Source: Patescibacteria group bacterium (GTDB taxonomy: Bacteria; Patescibacteriota; Minisyncoccia; Minisyncoccales; CG1-02-41-26). Taken from it: DNA of 9,391 nucleotides. Both the position numbers and the translations under genes were made by a program. A model generated the notes under the pieces. The model searched no databases. It was not told where the DNA came from and saw only the letters and a program-made list of their open reading frames with translations. Below, piece by piece: positions 5,511-9,391 of this stretch. Position 1 is the stretch's first letter; each line of letters begins with the position of its first letter. Location of the stretch: positions 1 through 9,391 of the forward strand of contig JAHCRD010000018.1 in the NCBI GenBank assembly GCA_020148085.1. Reading direction: 5' to 3'.

Positions 5511-5963
5511 ATGGAAAAAATAATAGTTGAAAACAAAAAAGCATATTTTAACTACCAGATTTTGGAGAAGTTTAAGGCAGGAATTGTTTTGATAGGACAG
5601 GAGGTGAAGGCAATTAAATCTGGAAAAATAAGTTTGAGAGGTTCTTTTGTTGTTTTAAGGGACGAGGAAATTTTTTTAATTGGAGCTAACATTCCTCCTT
5701 ATCAGCCAAAAAACGCGCCCAAAGATTACAATCCCCAAAGGAGCCGAAAACTCCTTTTGAAAAAGGTAGAAATCAAGCATTTGATTGGCAAAGCTCATCA
5801 GAAGGGCTTGACCATGGTGCCTCTAAGGGTGTATACTGATAAGGGTAAAATAAAATTAGAGTTCGCAATAGCTCGAGGAAAAAAGAAATTTGACAAAAGA
5901 GAATTAATTAAGAAAAGAGAAATTGAGAGAGAGATACAAAGAGCTTTAAAAAAACGGGGGTGA
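5511..5963 (+). CDS. smpB: SsrA-binding protein SmpB
   Basis: A 150-residue partner of tmRNA in trans-translation, bringing tmRNA into stalled ribosomes with empty A sites. Diagnostic segments in order: ENKKAYFNYQILEKFKAGIVLIGQEVKAIKSGK (7-39), ANIPPYQP, DYNPQRSRKLLLKKVEI (73-89, the tmRNA-binding face), KGLTMVPLRVYTDKGKIKLEFAIARGKKKFDKRE (97-130), and a basic C-terminal tail that enters the decoding channel. The length is normal. The ATG at 5511 fits the family start; there is no SD. The final codons CGG GGG TGA are also the first bases of tmRNA, so the two genes overlap by 8 bases. This ties smpB expression to tmRNA maturation. Confidence 0.98.
   Translation: MEKIIVENKKAYFNYQILEKFKAGIVLIGQEVKAIKSGKISLRGSFVVLRDEEIFLIGANIPPYQPKNAPKDYNPQRSRKLLLKKVEIKHLIGKAHQKGLTMVPLRVYTDKGKIKLEFAIARGKKKFDKRELIKKREIEREIQRALKKRG
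5923..5950 (+). promoter_or_regulatory. Candidate internal promoter for ssrA within smpB
   Basis: TTGAGA (5923-5928, five of six -35 bases), a 16-base spacer, and TTTAAA (5945-5950, four of six -10 bases) would place transcription start near 5956-5957, exactly the predicted tmRNA 5' end. This region is AT-rich, so a chance match is quite possible. If real, tmRNA could be made without cutting smpB mRNA. Confidence 0.3.
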
Positions 5964-6299
5964 AAGGACTTGACAGAAATTTGATCTGGGATGAGCAAGC
6001 CGAGTTCTGAAATCTCGATAATCTTTCAGAATCAGCAATAAGTGCAAACTTATTCGCAAGACCTGCTTACGCAGTAGCGTAAAGCCATCTCCCTGTTGAT
6101 TCTCGATAGGCAGTCAGGGGTGTCATAAATCGAGATAGATGGTTATTCCGCCTCAAATAGCCATTAAAATTTAAGAGGCTCAGGATCTTAATTTTTTCGC
6201 TTGCTTTAAAGTTAAGACCCGAGCAAAAAAGTAAGCTAAGCTTGTAGATTTGTTCCAGAAAAATTTCTGCACGAGGGTTCAACCCCTCCACCTCCACCA
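5956..6299 (+). ncRNA. ssrA: Transfer-messenger RNA (tmRNA)
   Basis: A 344-nt ribosome-rescue RNA. The acceptor stem pairs GGGGGTG (5956-5962) with CACCTCC, followed by discriminator A and encoded CCA ending at 6299. CTTGACAG near the 5' end and GAGGGTTCAACCCCTC near the 3' end form the tRNA-like domain. Long stem P2 pairs AGAAATTT (5975-5982) with AAATTTCT (6261-6268). A perfect 8-bp helix (6005-6012 with 6024-6031) ends 12 bases before the resume codon, as PK1 does. CCCTG/CAGGG (6091-6095, 6115-6119) and TCTCGAT/ATCGAGA (6101-6107, 6129-6135) interleave as a pseudoknot, enclosed by CCATCT/AGATGG (6085-6090, 6137-6142). TCTTAA/TTAAGA (6186-6191, 6212-6217), with a T/A-run helix, suggests another. 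One-piece form, placed between smpB and infC. Oddities: overlap with smpB and a T loop that folds as 6 nt. Confidence 0.97.
6044..6082 (+). other. tmRNA tag reading frame (ANLFARPAYAVA)
   Basis: The resume codon GCA at 6044 follows AATAAGT, and the frame reads ANLFARPAYAVA then TAA at 6080-6082. It starts 12 nt after the PK1 helix, as in known tmRNAs. The start AN and the small hydrophobic end AVA are typical: tags end in residues such as ALAA or AVA that target tagged proteins to ClpXP-type proteases. The Arg-Pro in the middle is less usual. Confidence 0.9.
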
Positions 6300-6309
6300 A
6301 GTTAAAATT

Positions 6310-6819
6310 TTGCCAAAAAGAATATTCATCAACAATCAAATAAGGGCAGATAAGGTAAGGGTAATTAGTCCGGATGGTAAACAGCTTGGGATTTTTAATT
6401 TAGAAGAAGCTATTCAAAAAGCGAAAGAGGCAGGCTTAGACCTTATTTTAATAACTCGTAAAGTACAGCCTCCGGTTTGTAAGATAATGGATTATGGGAA
6501 GTATCTCTACCGAGAGAGCAAAAAAGAGAGAAAGCAGAGAGCAACCAAGGCCGGCGAGTTAAAAAATGTTAGATTGAGTTTTAATATCTCAGAGCACGAT
6601 TTGGAAACTCGAGTCAGGGCAACCGAAAAATTCTTAAAAAAGGGTTATAGGGTTAGAATCGAAATGGTGCTCCGGGGAAGAGAAAAAGCCCTCAGCGATT
6701 TCTCTAAACAGAAAATAAGTCACCTCTTAGAGATTTTGAAAGAAACTGTACCCATCAAGGTTGAGAGAGAATTAAAAAGAGAAGGTAGAGGATTAACCAT
6801 GATTATCGCTAAAGAATAA
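6310..6819 (+). CDS. infC: Translation initiation factor IF-3
   Basis: Keeps ribosomal subunits apart and checks start-codon and initiator-tRNA pairing. From TTG at 6310 the product has 169 residues. The N domain opens RIFINNQIRADKVRVISPDGKQLGIFNLEEAIQKA; the linker shows KPPVCKIMDYGKY-type sequence (QPPVCKIMDYGKYLYRESKKERKQR); the C domain includes KNVRLSFNISEHDLETRVRATEKFLKKG and ends GRGLTMIIAKE. There is no ATG, GTG or strong SD between the tmRNA 3' end and the first conserved residues. Possible starts are TTG 6310 (chosen), ATT 6307 (AUU is the E. coli infC start used for autoregulation), or ATA 6322. The upstream TTG at 6250 lies inside tmRNA and is rejected. It heads the classic infC-rpmI-rplT order, 3 bases before rpmI. 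Confidence 0.95.
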   Translation: MPKRIFINNQIRADKVRVISPDGKQLGIFNLEEAIQKAKEAGLDLILITRKVQPPVCKIMDYGKYLYRESKKERKQRATKAGELKNVRLSFNISEHDLETRVRATEKFLKKGYRVRIEMVLRGREKALSDFSKQKISHLLEILKETVPIKVERELKREGRGLTMIIAKE

Positions 6820-6822
6820 TTT

Positions 6823-7005
6823 ATGAAAACGAGGAAATCATTAAAAAAGAGATTCAAAATCACCGGGAGCGGTAAGGTGATGAGGAGGGCTACTGGTCAG
6901 AATCACCTACGAGCTAAAAAATCGGGGAAGAAAATTCGTCAGACGCGAAAATGGGTTGAGGTTTCAAAGCCCGTAGCTAAAAAAATAAAGCAGTTGATTA
7001 AGTAA
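6823..7005 (+). CDS. rpmI: 50S ribosomal protein L35
   Basis: A 60-residue, very basic large-subunit protein that binds 23S rRNA. MKTRKSLKKRFKITGSGKVMRR followed by H-rich/K-rich LRAKKSGKKIRQTRKW matches the family along its whole length; L35 is normally about 60-66 residues. It starts 3 bases after the infC stop, so it is probably coupled to infC translation, with only an A-rich stretch as ribosome-binding site. The gap of 100 bases to rplT is filled by a REP-like hairpin, unusual in this otherwise tight operon. Confidence 0.97.
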   Translation: MKTRKSLKKRFKITGSGKVMRRATGQNHLRAKKSGKKIRQTRKWVEVSKPVAKKIKQLIK

Positions 7006-7024
7006 ACTACGAAAGACCCAAATC

Positions 7025-7085
7025 GGAGAGGGGTCGGGAGAACCGCAGGTTCTCCCGTGTAGGAAAAAAGCGAGCGGAGCGAGCG
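7025..7085 (+). repeat. REP-like palindromic element, copy B, between rpmI and rplT
   Basis: GGAG (7025-7028), AGGGGT, then a perfect 10-bp hairpin with a 3-base loop (CGGGAGAACC 7035-7044, GGTTCTCCCG 7048-7057), then TGTAGGAAAA and a GCGAGCGGAGCGAGCG tail. It matches the minus-strand reading of copy A outside the inner stem. Three stem pairs differ between the copies, each with its partner changed to match. In the mRNA this hairpin could slow 3' decay of the infC-rpmI part or attenuate rplT, but no U tract follows it. Confidence 0.8.
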
Positions 7086-7105
7086 ATTAGCTTTGTAATA
7101 CCACT

Positions 7106-7453
7106 ATGGTCAGAGTAAAACGAGGAAAAATTGCTCACAAAAGAAGAAAGCGCCTCCTGAAAGAGGCGAAAGGTTTTCGTTGGGGCAGAAAAGCAAAATA
7201 TCGAGCAGCAAAAGAAGCTCTAATGCATGCCTGGAAATATGCCTATCGGGATAGAAGAAATAAAAAGAGAGAAGCAAGACATCTCTGGCAAATTCAAATT
7301 GCAGCTTTCTGCAGGGAATTAGGAATCTCTTATAGTAAATTTATAAATAACTTGAAAAAAAATAAGGTTGAACTTGACAGAAAAATTTTAGCTGAAATTG
7401 CCAGAGAAAAACCTGAGATTTTTAAAAAAATTGTTGAAAAAGTAAAAACTTAA
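7106..7453 (+). CDS. rplT: 50S ribosomal protein L20
   Basis: A 115-residue protein needed early in 50S assembly; in many bacteria it also represses its own operon by binding leader mRNA. MVRVKRGKIAHKRRKRLLKEAKGFRWGRKAKYRAAKEA, YAYRDRRNKKREARHLWQIQI and LGISYSKFINNLKKNKVELDRKILAEIA follow the family in order and length. The ATG at 7106 is the family start; the upstream bases show no real SD. It is the last plus-strand gene. Its TAA stop shares the palindrome TTAA (7450-7453) with the stop of the convergent alkyltransferase gene. No terminator hairpin is visible there. Confidence 0.98.
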   Translation: MVRVKRGKIAHKRRKRLLKEAKGFRWGRKAKYRAAKEALMHAWKYAYRDRRNKKREARHLWQIQIAAFCRELGISYSKFINNLKKNKVELDRKILAEIAREKPEIFKKIVEKVKT

Positions 7454-7731
7454 GAAAAGTATCCTTCTTTTTTTAACAATTCTATTTTCTTCTTAACTCC
7501 CTTATTGTAGCCGCCAATTTCCCCATCAGACCTTATAACCCGATGGCAAGGAATTTTGGGGTTTTTATTTTTACTTAAAATATTCCCCACTGCCCTCCAT
7601 GCTCGAGGTCTTCCGACCCTGGCTGCCACTTCTTTATAAGTTGTAGTTTTACCTAACGGAACTTGTTTTACAATTTCATAAACTCGATTCTCAAAATTTT
7701 TAATTTTGAATTGTAACTTTTCACTTTTCAT
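7450..7731 (-). CDS. O6-alkylguanine-DNA alkyltransferase, catalytic domain only
   Basis: A 93-residue MGMT/Ogt-type protein that would remove alkyl groups from O6-guanine in DNA by suicide transfer to a cysteine. The DNA-binding helix region VPLGKTTTYKEVAARVGRPRAWRAVGNILSKN is followed by the active-site IPCHRVIRSDG and GGYNKGVKKKIELLKKEG, all family-typical. The N-terminal domain of Ogt/Ada-C proteins (about 70-80 residues) is missing, so this is a minimal form, as in short MGMT-like proteins of small genomes. Cysteine is present, so it is not an ATL protein, in which that residue is replaced. The ATG overlaps the NUDIX gene by 11 bases and is likely coupled to it. The first 15 residues are low-complexity K/F/N and may not be conserved. 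Confidence 0.93.
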   Translation of the reverse strand: MKSEKLQFKIKNFENRVYEIVKQVPLGKTTTYKEVAARVGRPRAWRAVGNILSKNKNPKIPCHRVIRSDGEIGGYNKGVKKKIELLKKEGYFS

Positions 7732-8149
7732 TTTTCATTTTTAATTTCAAATAGTCATTTGCTTTCTTTAAAATTTCTTTTGAATTTTTAAATGTTAAAC
7801 GATTCAGGGCTTCTTCATAAGGGAGCCAGGTATAATCTTTATGCTCATAAGATAATTTCACCTCTTCAGTTTTGGTTTGGGCTAAAAGAAAGGTGGCAAT
7901 CTTCATTATGTTTTTTCCTTTGAGTTTGAAGAAAAACTTTATCCATTCTTTAAATCCAGGGATAAATCTAATGTCCTCTATTCCTACTTCTTCTTTGATT
8001 TCCCGACGAGCAGTATCTTCCAGGGACTCCCCTTTCTCAATAAGACCTCTGGGAAATTCCCAATGACCCCAGCCGTATTGAATTAAAAGATATTTTATTT
8101 TTTTGTTTCGCCGGAAAATAATTGCCCCAGCAGATTTCTCCAAAGGCAT
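7721..8149 (-). CDS. NUDIX hydrolase, probably Ap4A-type
   Basis: A 142-residue NUDIX phosphohydrolase. The box at about residues 35-57 is a perfect GX5EX7REUXEEXGU (GLIEKGESLEDTARREIKEEVGI in two parts: GLIEKGESLEDT then ARREIKEEVGI). The N-terminal SAGAIIFRR and YLLIQYGWGHWEFPRG, and the later YTWLPYEEALNRLTF, resemble bis(5'-nucleosyl)-tetraphosphatases, which split Ap4A made by stressed aminoacyl-tRNA synthetases; other NTP substrates are possible. The ATG at 8149 is the natural start, with no SD. It is followed with 11-base overlap by the alkyltransferase and preceded by a small membrane peptide and polX, so a clean-up role for damaged or signalling nucleotides fits. The C-terminus is low-complexity (YLKLKMKNEK). 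Confidence 0.92.
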   Translation of the reverse strand: MPLEKSAGAIIFRRNKKIKYLLIQYGWGHWEFPRGLIEKGESLEDTARREIKEEVGIEDIRFIPGFKEWIKFFFKLKGKNIMKIATFLLAQTKTEEVKLSYEHKDYTWLPYEEALNRLTFKNSKEILKKANDYLKLKMKNEK

Positions 8150-8170
8150 AAGAAATTAAAACTCTTTTGA

Positions 8171-8293
8171 TTACCTTAGTATCTGGAAGTACTGCCAAGC
8201 AAAAGTTCCACCAACAATCAAAGCGGCAATAAGAATGATAACAATTCCAATTGAGGTTGGAATTTTTTTGTTTAGAAACGAATTACCAGCCAT
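8171..8293 (-). CDS. 40-residue single-pass membrane peptide
   Basis: From the ATG at 8293-8291 the product is MAGNSFLNKKIPTSIG followed by a hydrophobic helix (IVIILIAALIVGGTFAWQYF) and a short tail ILR. The basic N-terminus before the helix predicts a cytoplasmic N-terminus, or a signal-anchor. I chose this start because the longer reading frame to 8404 overlaps the polX C-terminus and adds nothing hydrophobic or family-like. It begins 44 bases after the polX stop and ends 21 bases before the NUDIX gene, so it is cotranscribed. It looks like the N-terminal anchor of larger secreted proteins in CPR genomes, so it could be the remnant of a truncated gene or a genuine small protein. Confidence 0.6.
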   Translation of the reverse strand: MAGNSFLNKKIPTSIGIVIILIAALIVGGTFAWQYFQILR

Positions 8294-8337
8294 AGTAAGT
8301 TCTTTTTTAATAACTTGACCTTTTAATTTATTGTAAA

Positions 8338-9378
8338 TTACTTGAAGAATTTTAACAATTTTTCTAAGGGTTGAGTGTTTATGATATCTTTTTTCTCGGC
8401 CCAACCTCTTCGCGCTTGGGCAATACCAAATTCCATAAATCTTAATTGGTCTTTGCGGTGAGAGTCAGTGTTTATTACCAGTTTTATACCAAATTCAATT
8501 GCTCTTTTGATGTTGACATCATTTAAATCTAATCTTTCTGGATAAGAGTTGACTTCCAAAATTGTTTTTGTTTCTCTGGCTGCTCTTAAAACTTTATCAA
8601 TGTCAATTTGATATTCATCTCTTCTTTTTAAGATTCTGCCGGTTGGGTGGGAAATAATCTTAATGTAAGGGTTTTTCATTGCTTTAATAATTCTTTGGGT
8701 CATTTTATCTCTAGCCATTTTTATATTTGAGTGAATTCCCGCAATGGCATAATCCAGTTTTTTCAAGGCCTCATCGTTTATGTCAATAGAGCCATCGTTT
8801 AAAATATTTGTTTCTGCTCCTTGCAGAACCTTAAATTTGACATTTGACATTTGGCTTTTGGAATTTAACTTATCTATTTCTTTTCTCTGTTGAGCCAATT
8901 TCCTTTCATCTAACCCATGTTCTATTCTTAAAAACTTTGTATGATCGGTAATCCCCAAATATTGGTAACCCATTTTCATTGCTGTTTTTGCCATCTCTAA
9001 AATTGAATTTGCTCCTCCATCCCATTTTGAGTGGCAATGCAAATCTCCTTTTATATTTTTTATTTCAATTAATTTTGGTAATCCATTTGGCTTGCCATGA
9101 GCTTCTCGAATAGCTGCTTCAATTTCTCCCCTGTTCTCTCTTATCTCTGGTGGGGGACATTTCATTCCCAAAATTTTGTAAATTTCCTCTTCGGTTTTGC
9201 CAGCAACCTGTTTTTTCCCCTTAAAAACTCCATATTCGTTGAGCTTCAATCCTTTCGCCTGAGCAATTTTTCTGGTTTGAATATTATGGTCTTTGCTGCC
9301 GGTAAAATACTGCAAAGCTGAGCCATAAGATTTTCTGGGAACAACTCGCAAATCAACATCAAAACCCTCTTTCAATCT
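8338..9378 (-). CDS. polX: DNA polymerase/3'-5' exonuclease PolX, C-terminal part (5' end missing)
   Basis: A family X DNA polymerase with a PHP nuclease domain, for gap filling and end trimming in base excision repair. About 346 codons remain. VDLRVVP at the start carries the last palm carboxylate; GSALQYFTGSKDHNIQTRKIA is the family-typical palm/thumb junction. The PHP domain has metal-ligand motifs in order: DLHCHSKWDGG, ITDHTK, GAETNIL, AGIHSN, ISHPTGR, EVNSYP and NTDSHR, so the exonuclease should be active. It ends normally with RRGWAEKKDIINTQPLEKLLKFF. The N-terminal 8-kDa domain and most of the palm (roughly 230 residues) are missing because the contig ends in adapter sequence. The in-frame TTG at 9375 is not the real start. 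A KSQMSN segment near 8840-8870 looks like a low-complexity insertion. Confidence 0.95.
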   Translation of the reverse strand, partial: RLKEGFDVDLRVVPRKSYGSALQYFTGSKDHNIQTRKIAQAKGLKLNEYGVFKGKKQVAGKTEEEIYKILGMKCPPPEIRENRGEIEAAIREAHGKPNGLPKLIEIKNIKGDLHCHSKWDGGANSILEMAKTAMKMGYQYLGITDHTKFLRIEHGLDERKLAQQRKEIDKLNSKSQMSNVKFKVLQGAETNILNDGSIDINDEALKKLDYAIAGIHSNIKMARDKMTQRIIKAMKNPYIKIISHPTGRILKRRDEYQIDIDKVLRAARETKTILEVNSYPERLDLNDVNIKRAIEFGIKLVINTDSHRKDQLRFMEFGIAQARRGWAEKKDIINTQPLEKLLKFFK

Positions 9379-9391
9379 AGATCGGAAGAGC
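9379..9391 (+). other. Illumina adapter sequence at the contig end
   Basis: The final 13 bases, AGATCGGAAGAGC, are exactly the start of the common Illumina TruSeq-type adapter. They interrupt polX at a point where the protein should continue upstream. This is an untrimmed library artefact and not genomic DNA. Confidence 0.97.

Noticed and set aside
5890..5918. TTGACA at 5890-5895 as a promoter for ssrA
   Set aside because: No acceptable -10 lies 16-18 bases downstream; the 5923-5950 pair fits the tmRNA end better.
6250..6309. TTG at 6250 as the infC start
   Set aside because: It lies inside the mature tmRNA 3' region, and the encoded residues are not IF3-like.
6067..6339. Minus-strand 90-codon frame antisense to tmRNA
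   Set aside because: It covers structured tmRNA and the infC start, with no SD or family resemblance.
7433..7480. Possible bidirectional terminator between rplT and the alkyltransferase
   Set aside because: Only A-run/T-run pairing with a large loop is possible; no GC stem is present.
8294..8404. Longer start for the small membrane peptide
   Set aside because: The extension overlaps the polX C-terminus in another frame and adds only basic residues; the ATG at 8293 fits the usual anchor form.

Overview
The window looks like the end of a contig from an AT-rich, small-genome bacterium, probably Candidate Phyla Radiation (Patescibacteria, Parcubacteria-like). That placement is an inference. It rests on lysine-rich proteins, short minimal versions of enzymes, tightly packed or overlapping genes, weak Shine-Dalgarno (SD) sequences, and simple-sequence or palindromic insertions inside conserved genes. 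The last 13 bases (9379-9391) are an exact Illumina adapter prefix, so the contig ends artificially there.

Layout. (1) 1-4094, minus strand: a compact operon argS > histidine phosphatase > ileS. ileS is cut by the left window edge just before its KMSKS loop. (2) 4095-5307, minus strand: a self-contained cassette. It has a near-consensus promoter, a roughly 225-nt structured leader with an exact boxA-like site and a perfect 16-bp inverted repeat, an ideal SD, a 205-aa protein I do not recognise, a possible 21-aa sORF, and two intrinsic terminators. Its base composition is clearly more GC-rich than its neighbours. (3) 5308-5510: an array of hairpins whose last member is a REP-like element. (4) 5511-7453, plus strand: smpB > ssrA (tmRNA) > infC > rpmI > rplT, with a second, covarying copy of the REP-like hairpin in inverted orientation between rpmI and rplT. 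(5) 7450-9378, minus strand: polX (5' end missing) > 40-aa membrane peptide > NUDIX hydrolase > one-domain O6-alkylguanine alkyltransferase. This is a nucleotide-hygiene and DNA-repair cluster converging on rplT.

How it works together. Most genes serve translation: two class I tRNA synthetases, ribosome rescue (SmpB and tmRNA), initiation factor 3, and proteins L35 and L20. The most striking feature is that the smpB stop codon lies inside the first 8 bases of tmRNA, while the infC reading frame begins about 8-11 bases after the tmRNA CCA end, with no ATG available. If this is one transcript, cutting out tmRNA would leave a nonstop smpB mRNA and a nearly leaderless infC mRNA, which suggests built-in feedback between rescue and initiation. 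The second candidate for an undescribed system is the GC-rich cassette with its elaborate leader.
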